Below are positions 52,431 through 63,443 of a DNA stretch of 64,000 nucleotides, one piece after another. The DNA lies in the NCBI RefSeq assembly GCF_030704205.1, contig NZ_CP131913.1:496001-560000 (forward strand), read 5' to 3'. The translations under genes and the position numbers were made by a program. The stretch comes from Halomonas alkalicola. GTDB lineage: Bacteria; Pseudomonadota; Gammaproteobacteria; Pseudomonadales; Halomonadaceae. A model generated the notes under the pieces. It was given only the letters and a program-made list of their open reading frames with translations. It made no database searches and was not told the origin of the DNA. How positions within the stretch are numbered: position 1 is the stretch's first letter; the number at the start of each line of letters is the position of its first letter.

Positions 52431-52724
52431 ATGAACATCCGTCCCTTGCACGATCGCGTCATCATCCGTCGCGTTGAAGAAGAACAGAAGACCGCTGGCG
52501 GCATCGTGCTTCCGGGCAGTGCCCAGGAAAAGCCGACTCGCGGCGAAGTGCTTGCCGTCGGTAACGGCCGGATTCTCGAGAACGGCGATGTGCGCCCGCT
52601 GGACGTGAAGGTCGGCGACACCGTGATCTTCAAGGATGGTTTCGGCGTCGAGAAGCAGAAGATCGACGGCGAAGAAGTCCTGATCATGAGCGAATCCGAC
52701 ATCCTGGCCGTGGTCGAGGGCTGA
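52431..52724 (+). CDS. groES: Co-chaperonin GroES
   Basis: GroES is the heptameric lid of the GroEL folding chamber. The 97-residue protein [21 protein letters not shown] is typical, with the mobile loop [20 protein letters not shown] (about residues 16-35) that contacts GroEL and the roof loop ILENGDVRP. The length matches the family. groEL follows after 57 bases in the same operon, under a sigma-32 promoter. Confidence 0.98.
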   Translation: MNIRPLHDRVIIRRVEEEQKTAGGIVLPGSAQEKPTRGEVLAVGNGRILENGDVRPLDVKVGDTVIFKDGFGVEKQKIDGEEVLIMSESDILAVVEG

Positions 52725-52769
52725 TTGCCCACGCCCCTCGCTATCCCTCAGACGTTCACGAATTGATAG

Positions 52770-54425
<1,656 letters not shown>

Positions 54426-54471
54426 TCACGCCCCCTGCCCCAGGCGCTGCGTCACGCAAGGCCTGAGACAG

Positions 54472-54501
54472 ACCCCGCCGGCGCGAGCCGGCGGGGTTTT
54501 T
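54472..54501 (+). terminator. Rho-independent terminator of groESL
   Basis: CCCCGCCGGC and GCCGGCGGGG form a perfect ten-base-pair stem with a GCGA loop followed by TTTTT, 47 bases after the groEL stop codon. Confidence 0.9.
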
Positions 54502-54564
54502 GCTTTAAGATAGCCACCCTCCGCCCTCTACCCTCTCCCCATCAGCCGACAACAGCCGCCTCCC

Positions 54565-55305
54565 ATGCTCTCGAATATCCGCATCGTTCTCGTCCAGACC
54601 TACCACCCCGGCAATATCGGTGCCTCGGCGCGGGCCATGAAGACCATGGGGCTCGACGACCTGGTGCTGGTCAACCCGCGCCAGTTCCCCGACCCCGAGG
54701 CGACCCGGCTCGCCGCCGGTGCCGAGGATCTGGTGGAGAACGCCCGGGTGGTGGGCTCGCTTGGCGAGGCGCTGAGTGATTGCATGCAGGTGGTGGGGGC
54801 CAGCGCCCGGCTGCGCAGCCTGCCGCTGCCCCACTTCGATGAGCCCGACGCCATGGCCCGGGAGCTGGTCGAGCACGCCGCCACCGACCCGGTGGCGCTG
54901 GTGTTCGGCCGCGAGCGCTCAGGCCTCACCAACGACGAGATTCGTCTATGCAGCCACCAGGTGAGCATCCCGGCCAACCCCGAGTACGGCATCCTCAACC
55001 TCTCCCAGGCGGTGCAGGTGCTGGCCTACGAGGTGTTCAAGGCGTGGCGCCAGCGCCCGGAGAGCGGCTACCGGCCCCAGCGCCCTGAGGAGGAGCGCGC
55101 CCCCAGCCGCGATCAGCTCGGCCACTTCCACGACCACCTGTCACGGGTGATGCGGGAGAGCGGCTTTCTCACCCAGCCCCACGCCCGGACCGAGGCCCAG
55201 CTGCAGGCGCTCTTCGCCCGGGCCCAGCCCAGCCGGAAGGAGCTCTCGCTGCTGCGGGGGCTGCTTGCCTCCCTGGAAGTCCACTTGCCCGAGGAAGGAA
55301 AGTAA
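54565..55305 (+). CDS. trmJ: tRNA (cytidine/uridine-2'-O-)-methyltransferase TrmJ
   Basis: TrmJ is a SPOUT methyltransferase that 2'-O-methylates position 32 of several tRNAs using S-adenosylmethionine. The 246-residue protein has the motif-1 block VQTYHPGNIGASARAMKTMGL (in parts, residues 10-30), the VALVFGRERSGLTNDE cofactor motif (about 110) and the knot-forming IPANPEYGILNLSQAVQVLAYE (about 138). The length matches E. coli TrmJ. It follows groEL but is separated by a strong terminator, so it has its own, unrecognised promoter. Confidence 0.93.
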   Translation: MLSNIRIVLVQTYHPGNIGASARAMKTMGLDDLVLVNPRQFPDPEATRLAAGAEDLVENARVVGSLGEALSDCMQVVGASARLRSLPLPHFDEPDAMARELVEHAATDPVALVFGRERSGLTNDEIRLCSHQVSIPANPEYGILNLSQAVQVLAYEVFKAWRQRPESGYRPQRPEEERAPSRDQLGHFHDHLSRVMRESGFLTQPHARTEAQLQALFARAQPSRKELSLLRGLLASLEVHLPEEGK

Positions 55306-55376
55306 GGGGCTTCCAGAGGGGCGCCGGGGGCAAGCCGAAAGGGAGGTCCTACGCCAGGGATGGCGTCGGTAGCTTA

Positions 55377-55403
55377 CAGGGAGGTATTCACAGCGCCTCC
55401 CTG
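55377..55403. terminator. Hairpin between trmJ and the antiporter gene
   Basis: CAGGGAGG and CCTCCCTG form an eight-base-pair stem in the convergent gap, about 70 bases after trmJ and 50 after the antiporter gene's stop. It lacks a T-run. Confidence 0.45.
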
Positions 55404-55453
55404 CAGGCTTGTCACCGGATCAGCCCCGAACGGTGATGGCTAGACTTCAGGAC

Positions 55454-56803
55454 TCAGAACAGCATGGCCGCCGCCCAGCCGAAGGCGATCAGCGGGATGT
55501 TGTAGTGCAGGAAGGTAGGCACCACGCTGTCCCAGATATGGTCGTGCTGGCGGTCGACGTTGAGGCCCGAGGTCGGGCCCAGGGTGGAGTCCGAGGCCGG
55601 GGAGCCGGCGTCGCCCAGGGCCGCCGCGGTGCCCACCAGGGCCACGGTGGCCAGGGGCGAGAAGCCGAACTGCACCGCGAGGGGCACGAAGATCGCCGCG
55701 ATGATCGGGATGGTGGAGAAGGACGAGCCGATCCCCAGGGTGATGAAGAGCCCCACCAGCAGCATGATCAGCGCGGCCAGGCCGCGGTTGTCGCCGATGA
55801 TCGCGAAGCTCGACTGCACCAGACTGTCGATCTCGCCGGTGGCGTTCATCACCGCGGCGAAGCCCGAGGCGGAGATCATGATGAAGCCGATCAGCGCCAT
55901 CATGCGCATGCCGCTGGTGAAGAGGTCGTCGGCCTCACGCCACTTGAAGATGCCCCCCAGGGAGAGCAGCGCGAAGCCCATCAAGCCGCCCAGCACCATG
56001 GAGCCGGTCCACAGCTGGATGCCCAGCGCCGCCACGATGGCCAGCCCCGACATCACCAGCCCCAGGGCATGGGGCTCACGCGGCTCGGGGTGATGGTGCG
56101 GCACATTGGTGGTGGCCACCTCCAGCGCCTGGTACTCCCGCGGGCGGCGGTAGCTGAAGAAGAGCGCCACCGCGAGCCCCAGCGCCATGCCGCCCACCGG
56201 CACCGCCATGGCCATGGGCACCATGCCCCGGGTGATCTCGAGCCCCAGCAGCTCGCCGGCGCGGTTGATGTTGGCCAGCAGGATATCGTTGAGGAAGATC
56301 GCCCCGAAGCCCACCGGCAGCAGCATATAGGGAGCCGTCAGGCCGAAGGTCAGCGCACAGGCCACCGCCCGGCGATCCAGGCGCAGCTGGTTCATCACCT
56401 TGAGCAGCGGCGGGATCAGGATCGGAATGAAGGCGATATGCACCGGGATCAGGTTCTGGGAGGAGATCGACACCAGCAGCACCGCGGTCAGCAGCAGCGC
56501 CTTGACCGTGGCCTGGCGCGCCTCGCTGGCCTCCTGGCCCAGCAGGCCGATCAGCTTGCGCGCCAGCAGGTCGGGCAGGCCCGAGCGCGAGATCGCCACC
56601 GCGAAGGCCCCCAGGGTGGCATAGGCCAGGGCAACCTGGGCACCGCCGCCGACGCCGTCGTTGAAGGCGGAGAGGGTCTCCTCGATGGAGAGCCCGCCCA
56701 CCAGGCCGCCGACCAAGGCCCCGACCACCAGAGCGAAGACCACCGAGACCCGCGCCAGCGACAGGCCCACCATCACCAGCACCGCAAGAATCACTGCATT
56801 CAT
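55454..56803 (-). CDS. Na+/H+ antiporter family protein (NhaC-like superfamily)
   Basis: This inner-membrane protein has about 12 helices in 449 residues. It starts [33 protein letters not shown] (in parts) and has the family blocks [36 protein letters not shown] and [17 protein letters not shown] near the C-terminus, which contains the conserved Asp and Ser/Thr cluster of the ion-transporter superfamily. Relatives such as YuiF were suggested to move histidine or act as Na+/H+ antiporters; a halophile has use for either. The start at 56803 places the first helix at the N-terminus. Confidence 0.85.
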   Translation of the reverse strand: MNAVILAVLVMVGLSLARVSVVFALVVGALVGGLVGGLSIEETLSAFNDGVGGGAQVALAYATLGAFAVAISRSGLPDLLARKLIGLLGQEASEARQATVKALLLTAVLLVSISSQNLIPVHIAFIPILIPPLLKVMNQLRLDRRAVACALTFGLTAPYMLLPVGFGAIFLNDILLANINRAGELLGLEITRGMVPMAMAVPVGGMALGLAVALFFSYRRPREYQALEVATTNVPHHHPEPREPHALGLVMSGLAIVAALGIQLWTGSMVLGGLMGFALLSLGGIFKWREADDLFTSGMRMMALIGFIMISASGFAAVMNATGEIDSLVQSSFAIIGDNRGLAALIMLLVGLFITLGIGSSFSTIPIIAAIFVPLAVQFGFSPLATVALVGTAAALGDAGSPASDSTLGPTSGLNVDRQHDHIWDSVVPTFLHYNIPLIAFGWAAAMLF

Positions 56804-57129
56804 GTCATGTATCCGAACAGGAGGAAGGGGTTGAATGACAAAGCGGCGGATTCTACCAGAGACCACCCGCACAGCCGAATCCTCCACCTGTCATCTTCCG
56901 GTCATGCCGGTGTGATCGATCTGTCATCTGTCTGGGCGAGGATATCGGTGGGTCGATGCACTACGGCTCGGCAAGGGAAACTGCCCCGCCCCGCAGGGAT
57001 GCGCCGGTGCAGGAAGCACCTCAGGAGGAGCGGCCGAGGGCCGGTCAGGCACCGGGAGGGTGCCCAGGGAGGCATGGCGTCACGCCACGGCATCTGCCGT
57101 GGCGTTCTTGTGGATGACAGGAGGGGGCG
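56804..57129. other. Intergenic region with a strong hairpin, no gene
   Basis: This stretch between the antiporter gene and the DUF4105 remnant has no supported ORF. It contains a perfect hairpin at 57082-57105 (ACGCCACGGCA and TGCCGTGGCGT), which may terminate the original DUF4105 transcript. Confidence 0.55.
57082..57105. terminator. Hairpin downstream of the DUF4105 gene
   Basis: An 11-base perfect inverted repeat with a two-base centre lies 25 bases past the DUF4105 stop codon on the minus strand. TTCTTGT follows it on the plus strand. Confidence 0.45.
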
Positions 57130-57387
57130 TCACGACCAGCCCGGCACGCCCTCGCGTATGCGCCGCGAGAAGTCGGGGGCGTCGTGGGCCTTTCGGGCAC
57201 GCTCGGTGATGTCGCCAAGCCTTCTGAGTTCGGCGAGCCGATAGCCCGGCACCAGGCCGCCGTGGTCGTGGACATAGCCGGGCAGCAGCCCGGTGAGCAG
57301 CAGCCGATGATCCAGCGGCAACCCCTCGATGATCCGCCGCATCATGGCGAAGACCAGGGTGGTGCAGTTCGCGGTGATGGTGTGGTA
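57130..57387 (-). pseudogene. DUF4105 (Lnb N-terminal periplasmic domain) gene, 3' fragment
   Basis: This fragment reads YHTITANCTTLVFAMMRRI and later LLLTGLLPGYVHDHGGLVPGYRLAEL, the C-terminal part of the DUF4105/Lnb_N family, including the conserved NCTT with its likely active-site Cys. The rest of the gene is at 58951-59700. Joining the two after removing 57388-58950 restores a single frame (RFWYHTITANC across the join) of 335 codons with no lost or extra base. As it stands, the fragment has lost its start and would be expressed only from the inserted element. Confidence 0.85.
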
Positions 57388-58950
57388 GACATGATGGATT
57401 GACCTGCCCCACCTCAACGTCGTGGGTTATGTTGAGGTTGGGCCAGAACACAGAGCCACTATTAAGGGAGGCAGGTCATGAAACAGTCTAACGCAACTCA
57501 GCGATCCGTTGTCGACCGCACTGTCACCGAGCGGATCAACGCCGCCAGCTACGTTCACGCCGCCTATATCGGCCTGGACGTGCATAAGGCCAGCATCTCG
57601 GTGGCGGGGTGCTGAGGCAGGCCGGCAAACGCCCGAGTTTCGTGGCGAGATCCCCAATGAACCCAAGGCGATCGACAAGCTGATTCGTCAGCTGAGTGAG
57701 CGCTTTGATGGGCAGCCCATGCTATTCAGCTATGAGGCAGGACCCTGCGGCTACGGCGTCTATCACCAGATTCAGGCCAGCGGACATGATTGCGAGGTGG
57801 TGGCACCGACCCTGACCCCGCGTCGTGCCGGCGATCGTGTCAAGACTGACCGCCGCGATGCGCAGATGCTGGCCCGCCTGTCGCGCTCCGGAGAACTCAC
57901 CCCCGTCTGGGTGCCTACGCCGGAGCAGGAGGCGATTCGCGATCTGACGCGGGCTCGCGAGGACATGAAGGCCATCGAGCTCAAGGCGCGTCAGCGGCTG
58001 AACGCCTTCCTGCTGCGACACGGCAAGGCCTATCCCGGCAAGAGCAAGTGGATTCCTGCGCACTTTCGCTGGCTGGAAACGGTGCGCTTCGACACCCCGG
58101 TTCAGCAGATCGTGCTGCAGGAGTACATCGAGGCGGTGCGCGAAGCGCAGCGCCGCGTGGCCGGCCTGGAGAGGCAGATGGAGGCAGCACTGCCGGACTG
58201 GTCGCTGGCCCCGGTGGTCGAAGCCATCCAGGCGATGCGCGGCGTCAGCCTGATCACCGCCATGACGGTGATGGCTGAGCTGGGGGATATCAGCCGTTTT
58301 GATTCGCCCTGTCAGCTGATGGCCTATCTGGGGCTCGTGCCCAGCGAGCACTCGAGCGGGGGTAGCCGACGCCAGGGTGGCATTACCAAGACCGGCAATG
58401 GCCATGTACGACGCGTCCTGGTGGAGGCTGCCTGGAGCTACCGCTTTCCGGCCCGCAAGACGCGCATCATTGAGCAGCGGGCCGAGAGGACCTCGCCGAC
58501 GGTGCAGGCGATAGCCTGGGCCGCACAGAAACGACTCTGTGGGCGCTACCGCCGGCTGGCGGCCACGGGCAAGGCCAAGCAACAGGTGGTGACGGCCCGT
58601 GGCTCGGGAGCTCACCGGCTTCCTGTGGGCGATTGCCTGCGAGGCCATGGGCAAGCCGCACGGCAGCCGAGCCACGGCATGATCATTCCGTCCCAGTGCC
58701 TTCGGGTCAGGGAGCGTCGGGCCGGTGGGAGAACCCCTGACGCTCCTATGAGGCCCCCGCCCTCCGGGGCAGGGTGACCCTCGCTCGTAGACCAGGGCAG
58801 CTCCGCGACGAAGTGATGACAGGTCGGTACCCAACCCACGAATACCAGAGAGATCCACCGTCGCTGATAGCCCCTCGCTTCCTGATCCGAAGGCATTGAG
58901 GACGACAATAGACAACAGAGACAACCGAACCCTTGACGGGTCAATCCATA
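57388..58950 (+). mobile_element. IS110-family (IS1111-like) element, about 1.56 kb, inserted in the DUF4105 gene
   Basis: The boundaries are set by the interrupted gene, whose frame is exactly restored by removing these bases. Subterminal inverted repeats ATGGATTGACC (57394-57404) and GGTCAATCCAT (58939-58949) lie near the ends, as in the IS1111 subgroup, and there is no target duplication. The transposase gene is damaged (two +1 frameshifts). A 268-base non-coding right end (58683-58950) is where IS1111-type elements are reported to encode their guide (bridge) RNA; I cannot confirm an RNA by eye. Confidence 0.85.
57478..58682 (+). pseudogene. IS110-family transposase with two frameshifts
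   Basis: The original protein (about 400 residues) can be followed through three frames. MKQSNATQRSV to YIGLDVHKASISVA (first DEDD Asp) runs from 57478. After a +1 shift near 57612 the main body continues with EAGPCGYGVYHQIQ, TDRRDAQMLARLSR and the Transposase_20 domain (YLGLVPSEHSSGGSRRQGGI). A second +1 shift near 58595 leads to ARELTGFLWAIACEAMGKPHGS and the TGA at 58680. The catalytic residues are otherwise retained, so inactivation is recent or, less likely, reflects sequencing errors. Confidence 0.82.
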
Positions 58951-59700
58951 CCAGAAGCGCGGCTCTCCCTGCAGGCGATTGGCCTCCGCCACCAGAGCCA
59001 GCAGCAGATCGCGACGCGCGCTCTCGCCCAGCGTGACCCGATAGAGGGTGACGGACTCCTCGCGCACGTTGCTGCGCAGCCGCACGGCATCCCGCTCGTC
59101 GGCGGCGATGATGGCCAGCTCATACTGCTTGAAGAAGCCGCCGATCTCCGAGAACGCCTCGTGGCGCTCGCGACGCACCTCCACCGAGAAGGCCAGGAAG
59201 TCGTCGATTTCGCCCTCCTCGTCCGCGAAGCCGAACGACAGCAGCACATGGGCGATGCCGGGACGCCCCCAGCCGGAGACGATCAGATCCAGCGAGGCGA
59301 GTCGGTTCAGCGGGTAGCGCCGCGGCTCCCAGGCCACCCGGGCCCGATCGCGGGTCTGCCAGTCGAAGCAGCGCACCCGGTCCAGGGTCAGCCACTCGCC
59401 TTCCTGGCGGCCGGTGGCCAGGTGGGCCACATCATCGGCCCAGTCGAGATCCGCCGCCGGGTCGAGACGCCTCCACCAGGCCAGCAGCGCCAGCATCTGC
59501 ACCGCCAGCCCGGCGATCGGTCCTACCCGCGCGCCCTTGCCGTAGAGCCAGAGCCAGAGCCCGCTCGCCAGCAGCCACAGGGCCACCGCCAGCAGCCGGC
59601 CGGGGCGCGCAAGCGGCAGGCGATGCCCCAGCGCCAGCCCACCCCACAGGGCACACAGCGCCATGGCCAACCTCAGGCCGAGATCGACGATCAGCAGCAT
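58951..59700 (-). pseudogene. DUF4105 (Lnb N-terminal periplasmic domain) gene, 5' fragment
   Basis: This 250-codon fragment has three N-terminal hydrophobic segments (about residues 5-25, 34-53 and 58-76). The DUF4105 core follows, with LSFGFADEEGEIDDFLAFSVE, EIGGFFKQYELAIIAADERDAVRLR and VTLYRVTL, ending EPRFW at the insertion. The family includes the N-terminal domain of Bifidobacterium lacto-N-biosidase and many uncharacterised periplasmic proteins, some predicted as Cys peptidases. The fusion frame into the IS adds foreign residues. The intact gene would be the fifth in a minus-strand run after dctP, dctQ, dctM and ridA. Confidence 0.85.
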
Positions 59701-59806
59701 CGAAAGTCTCCAGAGCGGAATGGCGCAAGGCTAGCATGGCCGCCCCGGGGCGGCCTCAACGCTTCTGCCGGGATGCGGCGGCGCAGGCCGCCGCCGCAGG
59801 GGGGGA

Positions 59807-60163
59807 TCAGGCGTCCGGCAGGGCCGCGGTGATCATGATCTCCACCTTCCAGTCCGGACGGGCCAGCTTGGCCTCGGTGGCGGCGCGCACCGGCGGGCGA
59901 CCCGGCACCACCCAGGCATCCCAGGCAGCGTTCATCTGGTCGAACTCGGCCATGCTGGTCACCCAGACCTGGGCGCTGATCAGGTGCTCCTTGGAAGTGC
60001 CGGCGGCGGCCAGCAGGCGGTCGATCTTGGCCAGCACCTGCTCGGTCTGACCGCGCATGTCGGCGCTGGCGTCGTCCGGCACCTGGCCGGCCAGGTAGAC
60101 GGTGCCGTTGTGGACGGCGGCCTGGCTCATGCGGGTGTTGCTGTCGTGATAGGTAACGCTCAT
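59807..60163 (-). CDS. RidA-family protein (Rid/YjgF/UK114)
   Basis: This 118-residue protein has the chorismate-mutase-like fold typical of Rid proteins: YLAGQVPDD near residue 23, QTEQVLAKIDRLLAAAGTSKEHLISAQVWV in the middle and the end AKLARPDWKVEIMITA. The catalytic Arg of true RidA is represented by the region PPVRAATEA (about residue 95). Rid enzymes hydrolyse reactive imines made by amino-acid-degrading enzymes. It lies 140 bases after dctM on the same strand, so it may act on a compound imported by the TRAP transporter. Confidence 0.88.
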   Translation of the reverse strand: MSVTYHDSNTRMSQAAVHNGTVYLAGQVPDDASADMRGQTEQVLAKIDRLLAAAGTSKEHLISAQVWVTSMAEFDQMNAAWDAWVVPGRPPVRAATEAKLARPDWKVEIMITAALPDA

Positions 60164-60303
60164 GTGACTCTCTCTCGTCTCGTCGGGCGGGGCCCGGAAG
60201 TGGGTCGGCCTCCCCGGCCAGGCAGGCACCGGGAAGGCCGACAGGGTAGCGCCCCCGGACCCGCCAGGCGAGTGCCGAAGGCAGAACCGGGATCATGGCG
60301 GCC

Positions 60304-61599
60304 TCAGTAGCCCAGCCGTGCGGGCAGCCAGGTGGCCAGCGACGGCACCGCAATCAGGATCAGGATCGTGAGGATGATGGGTATCAGGAAGGGCATCACC
60401 GCTGATACCACCTGCCCGTAGCGCAGCCGGGTGATGCCCACCATCAGGAACAGCACGTTGCCGAGGGGGGGCGTGATCACCCCCACCGACAGCGTGATCA
60501 CCATGACGATGCCGAAATGGATGGGGTCCAGGCCCGCGGCGAGCGCGGCCGGCACCACGATGGGCGTGAAGATCAGGATGCTCTCCACCACCGACATGAA
60601 GCAGCCGATCAGCAGGAAGAAGAGCGCGAAGGCCAGCAGCAGGAAGACGGTGGGCATGTCGATGCTGGCCACCTGGCCGGCCAGCGCCTGGGGAATGCCG
60701 ATGCGCACCAGGATCCAGCCGTAGAAGCTGGACACCGCGATGATCAGCAGGATCGCCACGCTGAACATCAGGGTGCGCCGGAAGGCCAGGTAGAGGGCCT
60801 TCGGGGTCAGGTCGCGGTAGACCACCGCCCCCAGGATGATCGCGTAGAAGGAGGCCACGGCGCCCGCCTCGGTGGGCGTGAAGAAGCCGCCCCAGATGCC
60901 CCCCACGATGATCGCCGGCATCATCAGCGGCAGGATCGCCCGGCGCCCGGTGCGCAGCACCTCGCGTCCGTCGAAGGGGGTCGGCGCCGGCATCACCACC
61001 CGCTGGGTCGCGCCCAGGGCCACGGTCATGCCCATCAGCAGCAGCGCCATGAGAATGCCCGGCAACAGCCCCGCCATGAACAGGGCGCCGATGCTGACGT
61101 TGGCCAGCCAGCCGTAGACCACCAGGGCAATGCTGGGGGGCAGGATCGGGCCGATCACGCTCGACGCCGCGGTGATCCCGGTGGAGTAGCCGAGGTCATA
61201 GCCGCGCTCCTTCATGGCCTTGATCTCGAGGCTACCGAGCCCCGCCGCATCGGCCACCGCGGTGCCGGACATGGTGGCGAAGATGGAGCTGGCCACCACG
61301 TTGGCATGGCCCAGTCCCCCCTTGGTGAAGCCGACCAGGGCCGTCGCGAAGTCGAAGATCCGCGTGGTGGTGGAGCCGGTGTTCATGATGTTGGCGGCCA
61401 GGATGAACAGCGGAATCGCCAGCAGCGTGAAGTTGTTGAGGGTCTGCACCATGCGCAGCGACATCAGCTCCACCGGCAGGCCACCGCTGCCGGTGACCGC
61501 CAGGGCGATGAAGGAGGTGATGCCGATCGCCACCACCACCGGCAGGCCGATGATCATCAGCGCCAGCAGGCCGCCCACGAAGATTGCCAGTTCCAACAT
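60304..61599 (-). CDS. dctM: TRAP transporter large permease subunit (DctM-like)
   Basis: This 431-residue inner-membrane protein forms the main translocation path of a sodium-driven tripartite transporter. About 12 helices are seen, starting MLELAIFVGGLLALMIIGLPVVVAIG (in parts). Family blocks include ATMSGTAVADAAGLGSLEIKAM (about residues 107-128), SSVIGPILPPSIALVVYG and GVITPPLGNVLFLM near the C-terminus. The ATG overlaps the stop codon of dctQ (TGATG), indicating translational coupling. Confidence 0.95.
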   Translation of the reverse strand: MLELAIFVGGLLALMIIGLPVVVAIGITSFIALAVTGSGGLPVELMSLRMVQTLNNFTLLAIPLFILAANIMNTGSTTTRIFDFATALVGFTKGGLGHANVVASSIFATMSGTAVADAAGLGSLEIKAMKERGYDLGYSTGITAASSVIGPILPPSIALVVYGWLANVSIGALFMAGLLPGILMALLLMGMTVALGATQRVVMPAPTPFDGREVLRTGRRAILPLMMPAIIVGGIWGGFFTPTEAGAVASFYAIILGAVVYRDLTPKALYLAFRRTLMFSVAILLIIAVSSFYGWILVRIGIPQALAGQVASIDMPTVFLLLAFALFFLLIGCFMSVVESILIFTPIVVPAALAAGLDPIHFGIVMVITLSVGVITPPLGNVLFLMVGITRLRYGQVVSAVMPFLIPIILTILILIAVPSLATWLPARLGY

Positions 61600-62144
61600 C
61601 AGCGCGGCTCCTCATCGTCGCGGCCGCCACCCGGCAGCCAGGCCACGCGGCCGCGCAGCGCCTGCCAGGCGGCTATCAGCGTCATCCCGGCAAAGCCGAT
61701 GAAGATGCCGTAGTAGAGGTAGCTGAAGCTGATCCCCAGCGAGACGGTGCGGTTGTTGGCGCTCATCTCGGACATGATCCAGGCGCCCCAGGCGGCCAGC
61801 GCGAAGAAGCCGCAGGAAAGCAGCGCATTGAGGCGGTACTGCAGATCCAGCGCCAGCCGCGACATGCGATGGCTGAACAGGTCCACCAGCAGGTGCTCGC
61901 CGCGCACCAGGGCGGAGAGCGACCCGATGCCGACGGCGTAGATGGCCAGCAACGAGGCCACCTCCTCGGTCCAGGGCATGCCCAGCCCGATGAAGTCCCG
62001 CGCCACCACGGCGGCCACGATGAGCAGCAGGATGCCCGCCAGCAGCAGCACGCCCAGCGCATCGCAGACCAGGGTCAGGCCGCGCAGCAGCCAGTAGGCC
62101 AGGCGGTCCACGGGCCCTTGGGGTATCCCGGTTTCTTGCACCAC
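61599..62144 (-). CDS. dctQ: TRAP transporter small permease subunit (DctQ-like)
   Basis: This 181-residue protein has four membrane helices, typical of DctQ, with the conserved FIGLGMPWTEEVASLLAIYAVGIGSL block (about residues 53-78 in parts) and RGEHLLVDL. I place the start at a GTG (62144) with GAGGAG seven bases upstream; an ATG 11 codons earlier is possible but lacks a ribosome site. It lies between dctP and dctM and overlaps dctM. Confidence 0.93.
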   Translation of the reverse strand: MVQETGIPQGPVDRLAYWLLRGLTLVCDALGVLLLAGILLLIVAAVVARDFIGLGMPWTEEVASLLAIYAVGIGSLSALVRGEHLLVDLFSHRMSRLALDLQYRLNALLSCGFFALAAWGAWIMSEMSANNRTVSLGISFSYLYYGIFIGFAGMTLIAAWQALRGRVAWLPGGGRDDEEPR

Positions 62145-62231
62145 GAAAGACTCCTCGATGATTCCCGGTGACAGCACGGCGGCGCCCCAGGGGGCGCCGC
62201 CGGCATCGTCACATCAACGGTTAACGCGGGC

Positions 62232-63206
62232 TCAGTCGTTGCCGCCCAGCGCGTCATCCATCACGCCATCGGCCATCTCGGCCAGGATGCGCTCGATGGC
62301 CGGCATGGCCGCCTCGCGAAAGGCCTCCACGTCCGGCTCGATGATGGTCATGCCGTTGGCCTCGAGCTGCTCCAGGTAGTACTCGTCGAGCTCGCGCTCC
62401 ACCTCGGTCCCGTGCAGGCGGGCCACCTCGATCGCCTCGGCGATCAGCGCCTGGTCATCGGCCTCCAGCCTGTCCCACCAGCGCTTGCTGGCCACCCAGT
62501 TCCAGGGGAACTGCACGTGGCTGGTGAGAATGATGTGGTCCTGCACCTCCCACAGGCGACGGGTGTAGGGCGACGAGAGGGAGTTCTCGTGGCCATCCAC
62601 CTGGCGGGTCTGCATGGCCAGGTAGATCTCCGGCGCCGGCACGTTGACCACCGTGGCGCCGATCTCCTCCCACACCTGGAGCCACACGGGCAGGGAGGGC
62701 AGGCGCATGCGGAAGCCCTGCAGGTCCTCCGGCGAGTGGATGGCCTTGTTGGCGGTCATGTGGCGGGGGCCACGATGCTGGGTCCCGAAGTACTTGATGC
62801 CCCCCTTCTCCTCGGCGATCTCCACCAGCCGCTGGCCGGAGGGGCTCTCCATGAAGGCATCCACCTCGTCCCAGGTGGCGAACACGAAGGGCACGGTGAT
62901 GGCGTCATACTCCGGGGCATACTGCTGACGCCAGTTGCCGCCGGTGATGGAGAGCTGGGTCTGGCCCAGGTTGAGCAGCTCGAGCACGGCGTTCTCGCCG
63001 CCCAGCGAGCCGGCCAGGAAGGGGCGCACGTTGAAACGGCCCGGCGCCTGCTCTTCGAGGTACTCGGCGAACCGTTCGACGGCGGCGCTTTCCGAGCCCC
63101 CCTCGCTCATGGTGTTGTTGACCTGGATCTCGATGGTGCTCGCCAGGACCAGAGGGGCAACGGCCAGCCCGAGGCTGGCCAGGGTGGCGATGAGTGTCTT
63201 GCGCAT
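62232..63206 (-). CDS. dctP: TRAP transporter substrate-binding protein (DctP-like)
   Basis: This 324-residue periplasmic binding protein has a signal peptide (MRKTLIATLASLGLAVAPLVLAS, cleavage near residue 22). The DctP fold shows GGENAVLELLNLGQTQLSITG, DLQGFRMRLPSLPVWLQVWEEIGA with the conserved Arg that usually binds the substrate carboxylate (about residue 155), and VPAPEIYLAMQTRQVDGHENSLSSPY (in parts). The substrate is likely an organic acid but is not defined. The start at 63206 is preferred because only it gives a signal peptide at the N-terminus. Confidence 0.94.
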   Translation of the reverse strand: MRKTLIATLASLGLAVAPLVLASTIEIQVNNTMSEGGSESAAVERFAEYLEEQAPGRFNVRPFLAGSLGGENAVLELLNLGQTQLSITGGNWRQQYAPEYDAITVPFVFATWDEVDAFMESPSGQRLVEIAEEKGGIKYFGTQHRGPRHMTANKAIHSPEDLQGFRMRLPSLPVWLQVWEEIGATVVNVPAPEIYLAMQTRQVDGHENSLSSPYTRRLWEVQDHIILTSHVQFPWNWVASKRWWDRLEADDQALIAEAIEVARLHGTEVERELDEYYLEQLEANGMTIIEPDVEAFREAAMPAIERILAEMADGVMDDALGGND

Positions 63207-63443
63207 CAGCGTGTCTCCGCGATTCTTGTCGTTCTGGTGGTTCGCCGGCGGCCGCTGGCAGGGCGCGCGGCGCAGTATGTCGATCTTGTAACAGTCGCTG
63301 GGCTTGCTCAAATCGACGTTCATGAAGGCAGGCTTCGCCGATCACGATAGCGAAGAATAGCCCGGCCGGCCTGACGGCGACGCCTCGACCGCGCCGGATA
63401 CGACCAAAGCAGCATAGGCATGCGAACCGCCGGGAGACTCTGA

